Counted from the stretch's first letter, positions 26,952 through 35,980 are shown. The stretch is 64,000 bases of DNA from Streptomyces diastaticus subsp. diastaticus (GCF_011170125.1 NZ_BLLN01000003.1:2118501-2182500), one strand, 5' to 3'. Notes: generated by a model from the sequence alone, not told the origin. Program-made: numbers and translations.

Positions 26952-26994
26952 ACCGGGTGTGGCTGGGTCAGGCCCTGGCCCAGCCACACCCGGT
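26952..26994 (+). terminator. Perfect 16-bp terminator hairpin after the PepSY gene
   Basis: ACCGGGTGTGGCTGGG (26952-26967) pairs exactly with CCCAGCCACACCCGGT (26979-26994) across an 11-nt loop, 5 bp after the stop. Confidence 0.85.
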
Positions 26995-27170
26995 GACCGG
27001 GAGGGGCATTGTGGTGCACTCGCGCCGCCCTTTCGTGATCGCCCGAACGAGTGCTGTGACGCCCTTCACCCTGACGCTGGGGAACTCGGACGAGGTGGTG
27101 ATCGACTTCTGAGTCGTCACGAGCCGTCGACCCCTTCACGGCTCGCGCTGAGAACGTCGAGGAGCACTCC

Positions 27171-27395
27171 GTGGAACTGACGGCCACCACCGTGACCCGA
27201 GCGGGAACTGTCCGGTCCGTACCGCCCCCCGCGCTGGGGGGCTTCCTCCTCCTGCTGGCGGCGCTCTTCGTCGGCGCCTACGTGGTGGGGAACGCGGTGG
27301 GGCCCGTAGCGCCCGGCATGCACGCACCCGGGACCACGGGGGACGCGCCGTCCAGTGAGAAGGACGCGCCGATGCACCACGGAAGCGGTCACTGA
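27171..27395 (+). CDS. Small membrane protein co-translated with the copper ATPase
   Basis: 74 residues from GTG 27171, with a GAGGAG site upstream. One transmembrane helix (about 20-43) is followed by a short tail rich in Met and His (MHAPG, MHHGSGH at the C-terminus), a possible copper-binding tail. The stop overlaps the CopA start (TGATG at 27393-27397). It may deliver metal to, or regulate, the ATPase. No named family. Confidence 0.7.
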   Translation: MELTATTVTRAGTVRSVPPPALGGFLLLLAALFVGAYVVGNAVGPVAPGMHAPGTTGDAPSSEKDAPMHHGSGH

Positions 27396-29692
27396 TGACG
27401 CCCGAGACGGCGGACACGATGGTGGTCACGGACCTCGTCGTGGACGGGATGACGTGCGCGGCCTGCGTCCGGCGGGTCGAGCGGAAACTGGGCAGGCTGG
27501 AGGGCGTCACGGCGGAGGTGAACCTCGCCACGGGCCTGGCTCGGGTCAGCCACCCCGCCGGGGTGACCAGCGGTGAACTGACATCTGTAGTCGAGGCCGC
27601 GGGGTACACAGCGCGCCAAGTAGCACCGAAGGCACAGGAACGGCCCGGCGGAAGACCGGGACCGGCCGCGAGTGAGGCCCGGCAAGAACGCGAACGGCTG
27701 CTTGTCACCGCGGCTCTGTCGCTGCCTGTCCTTGTCCTGTCGATGGCGCCCTCGCTGCAGTTCGACAACTGGCAGTGGCTGTGCTTCATGCTCACCGCGC
27801 CGGTTGCCACCTGGGGTGCCTGGCCCTTCCACCGCCGTGCACTGACCGGCATCCGGCACGCCACCGCCACCATGGACACGCTGGTCTCGCTGGGGGTGCT
27901 CGCCTCGTTCTGCTGGTCGTCGTACGCCCTCTTTCTGGGTGGGGCAGGGGCTGCCGGCATGCGGATGCCGTTCAGTCTGGTGCCCTCGGCGTCCGACGGG
28001 ATGGCGCATGTCTATCTCGAAGCAGCAGTGGGCGTTCCGCTTTTCGTGCTCCTGGGGCGGTACCTGGAGAGCCGGGCACGGCGGGGGACGGGCGCGGCCC
28101 TGCGGTCGCTCGCTCGTCTCGCGGCGAAGGAGGTGACGGTACGGCGCGGCGGTGTGGATGAGCTGTTGCCCATCGAACGGCTGATGGTCGGCGAGGTGTT
28201 CCTGGTCCGTCCCGGTGAGCGCGCTGCCACGGACGGAGAGGTGGCCGAGGGCAGCTCCGCCGTCGACCTCTCCCTGGTCACCGGGGAGTCGGAACCCGTC
28301 GAGGTGGGGCCGGGCAGTCCGGTGGCCGGCGGATCGGTCAACGTGGGCGGTCTTCTCCTGGTGCGTGCCACGGCGGTCGGCAGGGACACCCAGCTCGCCC
28401 GGATCACGCAGCTGGTCACGGACGCCCAGGCGGGAAAGGCGCAGGCTCAGCGGCTGGCCGACACCATCGCGGGTGTCTTCGTCCCCGTGGTCATGGCGCT
28501 CGCAGCCACGACACTCGGCTTCTGGCTCGGTTCCGGCGCGGACCCCCAGGCGGCGGTCACGGCCGGCGTCGCGGTGCTGGTCGTCGCCTGCCCGTGCGCG
28601 CTCGGCCTGGCGACACCGACCGCCCTGATGGCGGCCACCGGTCGTGGGGCGCAACTGGGTGTGCTGGTCAGGGGAGCGCAGGCGCTTGAGGGCCTACAGC
28701 ACGTCGACACCGTGGTGCTCGACAAGACGGGAACCCTGACCTCGGGGCACGTGTCCGTCGGGCGGGTCACCGTCGTCGCCGGAGAACTGAGGACACCGGA
28801 CGTCCTGCGCCTGGCGGGCGCCGTCGAGCACGGCTCGGAGCATCCGCTGGGCCGGGCGCTCTCGCTCCACGCTCGCCGTGCCGCCGGGGACGAGGGGCTG
28901 CCGCACGTGACGGGTTTCCGGTCCACCGCCGGTCACGGCGTGAGCGGGACGGTCGAAGGACACGAGGTGGAGGTGGTCGCTCCCGACCTTTCGGCGCTGC
29001 CGCCGGTGCTCGCGGCGGCCTGCCGACGGGCGGATGAGAGCGCTCGCACAGCGGTACTGGTCCGGGTGGACGGCACACCGACCGCGATCGTCGAGGTCTC
29101 CGATCTTGTCCGCCCCGGCAGCTACCGCGCTGTCGACCGACTGCGCAGGCTCGGTGTCCGCCCTGTCCTGGCCACTGGCGACCGGGCCGCTGTCGCGCGG
29201 GTGGTCGCGGAAGACCTCGGTATCGCGGAGGTCCACTCGCGCTGCACGCCTGGTGAGAAAGTCGAACTGGTGCGACGGCTACGTGCCGAGGGGCGACGGG
29301 TCGCCGTCGTCGGGGACGGAGTCAACGACGCTGCGGCGCTCGCCTGCGCCGACCTGGGCATCGCCGTGGGTACCGGGACCGACGCGGCGATCGGCGCCGC
29401 CGACGTCACCCTCGTCCGCAACGACGTCGAGGCTCTCGCCGATGCGGTCCGGCTGGCCCGCCACACGCTGCGTACCATCCGCACCAACCTTGTCTGGGCC
29501 TTCGGCTACAACGTCGTGACCATGCCGCTGGCCATGGTCGGACTGCTGAACCCGATGGTCGCGGCGGTAGCGATGTCCCTCAGTTCGGTCCTCGTGGTGG
29601 TGAACAGCCTCCGTCTCCGCACCTGGCGCCCTTCGACGCACCCTGTCCCAGGGGTGGGTGCCACGCCGCGGAGGCCACGGAGCATCGCTTGA
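27395..29692 (+). CDS. copA: Copper-translocating P1B-type ATPase
   Basis: 765 residues. One N-terminal heavy-metal-associated domain with a CxxC pair (Cys21, Cys24 in GMTCAACVRR), eight hydrophobic segments, the CPC metal site (Cys399-Pro-Cys401 in VACPCALGLATPTAL), phosphorylation Asp443 in LDKTGTLTSG, the SEHPLG motif, and hinge GDGVND (640-645). The CPC motif together with an N-terminal CxxC indicates Cu(I). Such pumps export copper or load it into exported proteins. It is translationally coupled to the small Met/His protein upstream and followed by a PCu(A)C-like gene. No regulator of CsoR type adjoins. Confidence 0.9.
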   Translation: MTPETADTMVVTDLVVDGMTCAACVRRVERKLGRLEGVTAEVNLATGLARVSHPAGVTSGELTSVVEAAGYTARQVAPKAQERPGGRPGPAASEARQERERLLVTAALSLPVLVLSMAPSLQFDNWQWLCFMLTAPVATWGAWPFHRRALTGIRHATATMDTLVSLGVLASFCWSSYALFLGGAGAAGMRMPFSLVPSASDGMAHVYLEAAVGVPLFVLLGRYLESRARRGTGAALRSLARLAAKEVTVRRGGVDELLPIERLMVGEVFLVRPGERAATDGEVAEGSSAVDLSLVTGESEPVEVGPGSPVAGGSVNVGGLLLVRATAVGRDTQLARITQLVTDAQAGKAQAQRLADTIAGVFVPVVMALAATTLGFWLGSGADPQAAVTAGVAVLVVACPCALGLATPTALMAATGRGAQLGVLVRGAQALEGLQHVDTVVLDKTGTLTSGHVSVGRVTVVAGELRTPDVLRLAGAVEHGSEHPLGRALSLHARRAAGDEGLPHVTGFRSTAGHGVSGTVEGHEVEVVAPDLSALPPVLAAACRRADESARTAVLVRVDGTPTAIVEVSDLVRPGSYRAVDRLRRLGVRPVLATGDRAAVARVVAEDLGIAEVHSRCTPGEKVELVRRLRAEGRRVAVVGDGVNDAAALACADLGIAVGTGTDAAIGAADVTLVRNDVEALADAVRLARHTLRTIRTNLVWAFGYNVVTMPLAMVGLLNPMVAAVAMSLSSVLVVVNSLRLRTWRPSTHPVPGVGATPRRPRSIA

Positions 29693-29766
29693 CCCTCCAA
29701 CCCGCTTTCGGCTCGGGCCGCCGGGCCGCTCCAGGTCCGTCCCCCTTCCCCGTGGAGATCCGCCGC

Positions 29767-30288
29767 ATGAGAAAAACGCCCCCAGGCTCCGCCCGCCTCA
29801 GCCGCCTACGAGAAGCGGGCAGAACCGGAGCAACGGTGGCCGCCGCCTCGCTCGTCGCCGTCGGAGGCCTGGCCGCATGGGTCTCGGCCGGTTACGCGGG
29901 TACCCCGGCCCACGTCGAGGTGAGGCAGGCCAGAGTCCTGCTGCCGGTGACGCCTGGCGGGAACACCAACGCCTACTTCCACCTGGTGAACACCGGTGGG
30001 GCGCCGGACCGGCTCCGCGCCGTCACATCCTCCGCGGCGGCCGTGCCCGAGCTGACCGAGCATCGGATGAACGATGCCAACGGCGCATACCGCGAGTCCG
30101 TCAGTACCGTGACCGTTCCCGCCAACGGCGAAGTCAGGATGTCGCCCCACTCGACCGCCGTGAACCTCCGGGCAGACAAGGCGTGGCGCCCCGGGGACAG
30201 TGTCACGTTCACGCTCGATCTCGAACGGTCGGGGCGGATCAGCGTGCAAGCCGTTGTCCGGCCCGTCACGCTGGGTTCCGGGGCGTGA
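29767..30288 (+). CDS. PCu(A)C-like copper chaperone with altered ligands
   Basis: 173 residues from ATG 29767 (GGAG about 9 nt upstream); a longer form starting near 29689 overlaps copA. An N-terminal membrane or signal segment (about 20-45) leads to a PCu(A)C-like beta domain: NTNAYFHLVNTGGAPDRLRA, then TEHRMNDANG and VTVPANGEVRMSPHSTAV. The family normally binds Cu(I) with an HxM...M...HxM set. Here the first HxM (EHRM) is kept, but the last reads HST rather than HxM. It may bind copper more weakly or differently. Operonic with copA. Confidence 0.75.
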   Translation: MRKTPPGSARLSRLREAGRTGATVAAASLVAVGGLAAWVSAGYAGTPAHVEVRQARVLLPVTPGGNTNAYFHLVNTGGAPDRLRAVTSSAAAVPELTEHRMNDANGAYRESVSTVTVPANGEVRMSPHSTAVNLRADKAWRPGDSVTFTLDLERSGRISVQAVVRPVTLGSGA

Positions 30289-30507
30289 GAGCCCGAACGC
30301 CGTCCCTCGGCCACGCCGATCGCCTCTGTTCTCCCCGTGGCTGACGGGAACTTCCACACGCACCCGGCCGACTCCTCACATGGAGAGGTTGCCGAACCCC
30401 GTGGAGACGTCCCCGTAAGGCTTTCCCGGGCCACGCTGCGGGGGCGCGGGGACGGTCGTTTATCTCCCATGCCAGCATTTTCGTGTCCAGTTGAAAGAAG
30501 ACCCTTC

Positions 30508-31137
30508 ATGCAGATCGCGATCGTCCTCTACCCCGGTTTCACGGCACTGGACGCCATCGGCCCTTACGAAGTTTTAGGCCGCCTCCCCGAGGCTGATATC
30601 GTGTTCGTCGCAGAGAATCCGGGGCTCATCCTCAACGATCTGGGAAGCCTTTCGGTGAAAGTGGTGCACGGTTTCGAGGAGGTGCCGAAGCCGGACATCG
30701 TCCTTGTCGGTGGCGGCGCCGGTCAGGCCGGTCAGATGGCCGACGGCGTCCTGCACGCGTGGCTCCGGGCCGTGGACTCGTCTGCCACCTGGATGACCTC
30801 CGTCTGCACGGGCTCCCTGATTCTGGCTGCCGCCGGCGTACTCGCCGGCCGCCGGGCCACCACGCACTGGGGCGCGCTGGAGCAGCTCGCCGAGTTCGGG
30901 GTGACGCCGTCGAAGGAAAGGGTCGTCATCGACGGGCACTGTGCCACGGGAGCGGGTGTCTCAGCCGGGATCGACATGGCACTGACCTTGGCCGGTCTGA
31001 TCGCGGGAGACCGCGTGGCGCAGGCCGTGCAGCTTCTGATCGAGTATGCCCCGCAGCCTCCCTATGAGGCGGGAAGCAGTGACGCGGCATCGGACGAGGT
31101 GTACGACGCCCTCTACGGTCTCGTCGGCCCGCACTGA
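30508..31137 (+). CDS. DJ-1/PfpI family protein resembling isonitrile hydratase
   Basis: 209 residues from ATG 30508 (GAAAGAAG upstream). The DJ-1/PfpI fold is clear: IVLYPGFTALDAIGPYEVL with Asp15, then nucleophile-elbow Cys100 in SVCTGSLILAAAGVLAGRRA and a TTHW that follows. This SVCTG...ATTHW arrangement, with an Asp in the first loop, is the pattern of isocyanide (isonitrile) hydratase, which converts R-NC to the N-formamide; other DxCTG-type family members are transcriptional regulators but carry a C-terminal HTH, absent here. It lies just upstream of an isonitrile biosynthesis cluster, so detoxification or turnover of the product is likely. A TTA codon at 30574-30576 suggests bldA control. 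Confidence 0.8.
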   Translation: MQIAIVLYPGFTALDAIGPYEVLGRLPEADIVFVAENPGLILNDLGSLSVKVVHGFEEVPKPDIVLVGGGAGQAGQMADGVLHAWLRAVDSSATWMTSVCTGSLILAAAGVLAGRRATTHWGALEQLAEFGVTPSKERVVIDGHCATGAGVSAGIDMALTLAGLIAGDRVAQAVQLLIEYAPQPPYEAGSSDAASDEVYDALYGLVGPH

Positions 31138-31166
31138 ACGCCCCTCGCAGGGTCACGGACGAGCTC

Positions 31167-31253
31167 GTCGAAAATTCGACCTCTGCTTTTCGGTGATGAC
31201 GGGAACTCAGGAAGAGCTCCTCTCGACTATTGATACGAAGCAGCAATCGAGAG
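31167..31253 (+). promoter_or_regulatory. Inverted repeat and 5'-UTR hairpin ahead of the isonitrile operon
   Basis: GTCGAA-AA-TTCGAC at 31167-31180 is a 6-bp inverted repeat with a 2-bp centre, in an AT-rich patch unusual for this genome. At 31220-31253 CTCTCG and ATTG pair with CAAT and CGAGAG around an 11-nt loop, with a 3-nt bulge. The first looks like an operator or promoter element, the second like a leader RNA structure. Function is unproven. Confidence 0.45.
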
Positions 31254-31321
31254 TCCGAATTCACGGTACTGGAGTCGTGCTGCCGTGAGACTTCCTGTGA
31301 CAGAGCGGAGAAGAATGCGTC

Positions 31322-32071
31322 ATGCAGTCGACGGAGGAGCGGTTCGCCGCCATACGTGAGGAGTTCGGCCCCGATTCCCTTCAGCGAGTGGAGGAGATGA
31401 TGAACCCGGGGGGCCGGTCCAGGCATGCGATGCAAGCCGGTGCGAAGTGGATTCTGCCGGGGATATCGCAGCAGCCGTGGCACGATCCGAGGAGCAATCC
31501 GGAGATCGCGCCGCTCGTCGACGCTCTGGAAGGGGCCCACCCGGCGATCCGGCGGGAGCACGAGCGGACCTGGCGGGCGAAGCCCACGGCATTCTCGCAG
31601 TACGAGCACTACCTGACCCGGCAGGAGGATTGGCAATCGCTCCATCTCTACCGTGACGGCGGGCTCGTGGCCGCAGGGGCCGAGATCGCCCCCACCGCCT
31701 TCGGCATCATCAGGGACGTGGCGGTCGCACGCAATCTGATCTGCCCGCTGCTGGAAAGCCACTTCTCGACGCTGTTGCCCGGTGCCCGCATCGCATCGCA
31801 CTGCGACCTCTGGAACTTCAGCATCAATCTGCACTTCGCGGTGGACATCCCTGACGGCTGCGACATCACCGTGGGCGGTGAAACCCGTGTCTGGGAGGAA
31901 GGTCGTTGCCTGCTCTTCGACTACTCCTTCGAGCACCACGCGGAGAACCGCGGCGTACGCCCCCGGACCTGTCTCCTGGTTGACCTCTGGCACCCGGAGA
32001 CCACCGTCCCCGAGCGGCAGGCCCTGACGATCCTGGTCACAGAGGTACGGCAGCTGCTCGCCGGGAAGTGA
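31322..32071 (+). CDS. Aspartyl/asparaginyl beta-hydroxylase-like dioxygenase
   Basis: 249 residues. The C-terminal half has the family pattern: a first candidate iron ligand His160 (ASHCDLWNFSINLHF), then FDYSFEHHAENRG with second ligand His205 or His206, and RTCLLVDLWHPE carrying the 2-oxoglutarate-binding Arg. The N-terminal 90 residues have no clear domain. These enzymes hydroxylate a beta-carbon using Fe(II) and 2-oxoglutarate. As the first gene after the regulatory region, it may hydroxylate the acyl chain or the amino acid core of the isonitrile product. Not part of the minimal ScoA-E set. Confidence 0.75.
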   Translation: MQSTEERFAAIREEFGPDSLQRVEEMMNPGGRSRHAMQAGAKWILPGISQQPWHDPRSNPEIAPLVDALEGAHPAIRREHERTWRAKPTAFSQYEHYLTRQEDWQSLHLYRDGGLVAAGAEIAPTAFGIIRDVAVARNLICPLLESHFSTLLPGARIASHCDLWNFSINLHFAVDIPDGCDITVGGETRVWEEGRCLLFDYSFEHHAENRGVRPRTCLLVDLWHPETTVPERQALTILVTEVRQLLAGK

Positions 32072-32303
32072 CCCGCGGCCCGATCGCACGGGCTGAGGGC
32101 GAGGCCGGAGCGGCGGCTCACGAAAACCACTCGTTCCCGACGCCAGGGGTCTCATCCTGCAACCGCGTCGCCCCCGGCTGCCACCAACAGCCGCCCCGGG
32201 CGGCGCCGTGACGGTGTGCGGCCTGCCCGGACGCCCCGCCGGGCGCTTGCGTGCTCGAGGCGCTCACAGAACGAACTTCCCGCTCCGTCCGAAGGGGACG
32301 ATC

Positions 32304-33713
32304 ATGTCCGTGACCACAGCCGGGCCAGTGGCGGTACACCGCCGTCTCGGCCTTCCCATGGTCGTCCTGGCCATGGCCCAACTGGTCATATCGCTCGACC
32401 ACAGCATCGTCTACGTGGCGTTGCCGCAGATCGGCGCATCGCTGGGCTTCCTCGACCACGACCTCCAATGGGTGGTCAGCGCCTACGTCGTGGCCGCGGG
32501 AGGCTTCCTGCTACTGGGTGGACGGGCGGCGGACCTTCTCGGCCGGCGCCGCATGTTCCTCGTCGCCACCTCGGTCTACGCTCTGGCCTCGCTGGTGGGC
32601 GGTTTCGCCCAGTCGCCGGGCGTCCTGCTGTCCGTACGCGCGGCCCAGGGGATAGGCGGCTCATTGCTCTTCCCGGCCACCCTGTCGCTCATCAACACGA
32701 CGTACCCGGAAGGACCGTTGCGGAACCGGGCGCTCGCGCTCTGGGGCGCCGCAGGAGCGGGCGGTCTGTGCCTGGGCTCGCTCCTCGGCGGTGCACTGGT
32801 CCACAGCTACGGCTGGCCCTCGGTCTTCCTCGTCAACGTCCCCGTCGCGCTGGCCCTTGCCGTTCTCGGCTGGTTCCTCTTCGCAGTCGACCCGGTTTCC
32901 GACCGCAGGCGCCGCTTCGATGTCGCCGGGTCACTCACCGTCACCGCGGGCCTCACCTCGCTCGTCTTCCTCCTGGTGTACGCCCCCGCCATCGGCTGGA
33001 CGCGTCCAGCCGCCCTGAGCGCGGGCGCCCTCGCACTCTTCAGCCTGCTCCTCTTCGTCGTCATCGAGGCCAGGACTTCGGATCCCTTGATGCCGGTCCG
33101 CCTCCTCCGGCACCGGGGCCTGGCTGCGGCCGCCGCCCTGGCGGCGCTCTTCAGCGCTACGTTCAGCTCACTGCCGTACTTCCTGACGCTGTACTTCCAG
33201 ACCGTGCGCGGCTACGACGCTCTCGCCACCGGTCTCTGCTTCCTTGTCCCGGCACTCGTCGTCGCGGCGGGAACGCAGGCCGGAGCCCCGGCCGTCTCCC
33301 GTTTCGGCGTGCGGCGGCTGCTTGCCGGCGGCCTGGGCGCCGGTGCCGTCGGCACGCTCGCCCTGGTCCCCGCCGTCTCGGCGCAGGGGCCGTACGCGGC
33401 CCTGTTGCCCGGCATCGTCCTGATGAGCCTGGGGCAGGGGGCGTTCTGGACGGCTCTGTGGATAGCCGCGGCCCGTGGAATCTCCCCGGGGGACCAGGGC
33501 ATGGCTTCCGGCATCGCTTCCACCTCTCTGCAGATGGGCGGAGCCGTCGGACTCGCGGTGCTGGTGGCGGCAGCGTCGGGCATCGGAGCGGAGTCGTCGA
33601 TCCCGGCGCTGGTCGACGGCATGAAGGTGGCTCTGCTTCTCACCTCCGGGGCGTTGGCCCTCGGCATGCTCCTCATCGTCGTGCCACGAAGCCGTGCTCG
33701 TGCGGCCGCGTGA
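32304..33713 (+). CDS. MFS (DHA2-type) exporter of the isonitrile cluster
   Basis: 469 residues from ATG 32304 (GAAGGGGA upstream). Fourteen hydrophobic segments; LDHSIVYVALPQIGASLGF is the motif of the first helix in 14-helix drug exporters, and GGRAADLLGRRRMF is motif A. It is the probable exporter of the isonitrile lipopeptide. KAS III follows 40 bp later on the same strand. Confidence 0.85.
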   Translation: MSVTTAGPVAVHRRLGLPMVVLAMAQLVISLDHSIVYVALPQIGASLGFLDHDLQWVVSAYVVAAGGFLLLGGRAADLLGRRRMFLVATSVYALASLVGGFAQSPGVLLSVRAAQGIGGSLLFPATLSLINTTYPEGPLRNRALALWGAAGAGGLCLGSLLGGALVHSYGWPSVFLVNVPVALALAVLGWFLFAVDPVSDRRRRFDVAGSLTVTAGLTSLVFLLVYAPAIGWTRPAALSAGALALFSLLLFVVIEARTSDPLMPVRLLRHRGLAAAAALAALFSATFSSLPYFLTLYFQTVRGYDALATGLCFLVPALVVAAGTQAGAPAVSRFGVRRLLAGGLGAGAVGTLALVPAVSAQGPYAALLPGIVLMSLGQGAFWTALWIAAARGISPGDQGMASGIASTSLQMGGAVGLAVLVAAASGIGAESSIPALVDGMKVALLLTSGALALGMLLIVVPRSRARAAA

Positions 33714-33753
33714 CCGGACACCACCGCCCAAGACACCGTCCGCCAGGAGAACC

Positions 33754-34815
33754 ATGCTCGAAACATCCCCGCGAGGGTCCGCTCGTGCCGCAGTCCTCTG
33801 CGGCGTTGGCGGCCAGCTTCCCCGGCTCAAGGTCGGAAACGACGAGCTGGCGGAACGGCTCGACACCGACGACGCCTGGATACGCACCCGAACCGGTATC
33901 CGCTCCAGGCATTTCGCCGCGCCGGACGAGGCCACCTCCGACCTGGCTGTCGCGGCGGGGCGCAGAGCACTTGCCAACTCCGGGTCGGCCGCCGTCGGGA
34001 CCGTGATCGTGGCCACGACAACACCGGACCGTACCTGCCCGTCCACCGCACCGCTGGTGGCCGCACGGCTCGGTCTCACCGGAGTCGCGGCGTTCGATGT
34101 GGGCGCTGTGTGCTCCGGGTTCGTCTATGCCCTGGCCGCGGGGACAGGGCTGATCACCTCAGGAGTGACGGACCGCGTCCTGGTCGTCGGCGCCGACGTG
34201 TACTCCAGGATCGTGGATCCCGGGGACCGGCAGAACGCCGTGGTGTTCGGGGACGGCGCGGGCGCTGTCGTCCTGCGTGCCGGTCACGCCACGGAGCCAG
34301 GTGCTCTGGGTCCCTTCGACCTCGGTAGCGACGGAGCCCATGAGGACATGATCACCGTCCAGGCTGGAGGGTCCCGCCTGCCATTCGACCCTGCCCGGAC
34401 CTCGCATGCCGAAAGGCACTTCTCCATGCGTGGCAAAGAGGTGTACCGCCACGCGGTGAGCAGGATGGCCGGCTCTGCCCAGGCCGTGCTGGAACAGGCC
34501 GGGATCAGCGTCGGGGAGATCGATCTCTTCGTTCCCCACCAGGCCAACCTGCGCATCTTGCGCACCGTGGCCACCGACCTCGGCCTCTCCTTCGAGCGGT
34601 GTGCCACCCACGTTCAGGAGGCGGGGAACACCGGCGCGGCTTCGATCCCGCTCGCTCTCGCGCGAAGCCACGTCGACAGCGCGTTGACCGTGGGGGACCG
34701 CATCCTGCTCACCGGCTTCGGCGGGGGCCTCACCTGGGGATCCGTCCTGCTGACCTGGCCCAGCCTGCCGCCGGCCGTCGAACCGTCCCGTCCCGAAGAG
34801 GGAGTCGCCTCATGA
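33754..34815 (+). CDS. Ketoacyl-ACP synthase III (FabH-like)
   Basis: 353 residues from ATG 33754 with AGGAGA upstream. The full catalytic triad is visible: Cys120 (VGAVCSGFVYAL), His262 (FVPHQANLRI) and Asn292 (AGNTGAAS). The family condenses an acyl-CoA with malonyl-ACP, or transfers acyl groups to ACP. Its stop overlaps the start of the dedicated carrier protein (ATGA at 34812). Together they could build or extend the short acyl chain later loaded by the acyl ligase. This pair is an addition to the five-gene isonitrile lipopeptide core. Confidence 0.9.
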   Translation: MLETSPRGSARAAVLCGVGGQLPRLKVGNDELAERLDTDDAWIRTRTGIRSRHFAAPDEATSDLAVAAGRRALANSGSAAVGTVIVATTTPDRTCPSTAPLVAARLGLTGVAAFDVGAVCSGFVYALAAGTGLITSGVTDRVLVVGADVYSRIVDPGDRQNAVVFGDGAGAVVLRAGHATEPGALGPFDLGSDGAHEDMITVQAGGSRLPFDPARTSHAERHFSMRGKEVYRHAVSRMAGSAQAVLEQAGISVGEIDLFVPHQANLRILRTVATDLGLSFERCATHVQEAGNTGAASIPLALARSHVDSALTVGDRILLTGFGGGLTWGSVLLTWPSLPPAVEPSRPEEGVAS

Positions 34816-35048
34816 CCGAGACCTACACGCAGCTGGTGTCCATCGTCGCGGGTCTGCACGATGCGCCAGCTGATCACTTCCGCCCGGAGACGACTTACGC
34901 AGAGCTCGATGTGGACTCGCTGACGATGGTCGAGATCAGCATCCACATCGAGCGGCGCCTCGGGGTCACCGTCGAAGACAGCGAGCTCGCGCCTGGCCTC
35001 ACGCTGGGCGCGACCGCGGAGCTGATCGAGGCCCGTCTGACCGCCTGA
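34812..35048 (+). CDS. Acyl carrier protein partnered with KAS III
   Basis: 78 residues. Phosphopantetheine Ser36 lies in [11 protein letters not shown]. Acidic helix II and overall length fit a type II ACP. It is translationally coupled to the KAS III gene. A second carrier protein lies at 38195; this one is more ACP-like. Confidence 0.9.
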   Translation: MTETYTQLVSIVAGLHDAPADHFRPETTYAELDVDSLTMVEISIHIERRLGVTVEDSELAPGLTLGATAELIEARLTA

Positions 35049-35089
35049 CCGAACCCGGCCTCGCCGCCAACATGACAAGGAGCACCACC

Positions 35090-35980
35090 ATGCGCATCAC
35101 CCATCACACCGGAACCTCCATCGGAGCCTCTGTCGAGGACTTCGACCACACCTCTGCGTCGGATGAAGACGTCGTGGCCCTGAAGGAAACCGTCTACCGC
35201 CGCAAGATCGCCGTTCTCAAGGGCCAGGATCTCTCTCCGCAGGCGTTCCTGGAACTGGGCAGGCGGCTTGGCCGCCCGGAGACGTACTACGAGCCGATGT
35301 ACCACCACCCGCAGGTACCCGAGGTGTTCGTCTCCTCGAACGTCCCCGAGGGCGGCAAGCAGATCGGCGTCCCGAAGACAGGCAAGTTCTGGCACGCCGA
35401 CTACCAGTTCATGCCGGACCCGTTCAGCATCACCCTGATCTACCCGCAGGTCATACCGGCCAAGAACCGTGGCACGTACTTCATCGACATGGGCACGGCC
35501 TACGAGCGGCTTCCCGAGGATTTCAAGGGCGAGGTCGAGGGGACGCGCTGCCTGCACTCCGTACGCAAGTACTTCAAGGTCCGCCCGCATGACGTCTACC
35601 GCCCTCTGTCGGAGATCATCCAGGAGGTGGAGGAGAAGACTCCCGCCGTTCGCCAGCCCACCGTCTTCACCCACCCCATGACCGATGAGAAGGTGCTCTA
35701 CCTCAGCGAGGGCTTCACCGTCGGTATCGAGGACGAGTGGGGCGAGCCGCTCGGCGAATCCCTGCTCCAGCGGCTTTTCGAGGCGACCGGGCAGCTCGAC
35801 CGCGACTTCGGGCACGAGAACATTCATCTCCAGACCTTCGAACGTGGCGACCTCCTGGTGTGGGACAACCGCAGCCTCATCCACTGCGCCCGCCACACCA
35901 CCACGCCCGAGCCGACCGTCTCCTTCCGCGTCACCGTCCACGACGAGCGCAAGCTGCACGCCGGCCTGGAGACGGCATGA
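35090..35980 (+). CDS. scoE: ScoE-type non-haem iron isonitrile synthase
   Basis: 296 residues from ATG 35090, chosen for AAGGAG 7 nt upstream (an ATG at 35072 precedes that site). TauD/TfdA fold: iron ligands His102 and Asp104 ([12 protein letters not shown]) and a distal His265 ([10 protein letters not shown]), with a C-terminal Arg in [10 protein letters not shown]. ScoE homologues act on the N-carboxymethyl (glycine-derived) group at the beta-carbon of an acyl substrate, using Fe(II), 2-oxoglutarate and O2 to form the isonitrile. Order and company (ScoD, C, B, A following) identify it. ATGA-coupled to scoD. Confidence 0.85.
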   Translation: MRITHHTGTSIGASVEDFDHTSASDEDVVALKETVYRRKIAVLKGQDLSPQAFLELGRRLGRPETYYEPMYHHPQVPEVFVSSNVPEGGKQIGVPKTGKFWHADYQFMPDPFSITLIYPQVIPAKNRGTYFIDMGTAYERLPEDFKGEVEGTRCLHSVRKYFKVRPHDVYRPLSEIIQEVEEKTPAVRQPTVFTHPMTDEKVLYLSEGFTVGIEDEWGEPLGESLLQRLFEATGQLDRDFGHENIHLQTFERGDLLVWDNRSLIHCARHTTTPEPTVSFRVTVHDERKLHAGLETA

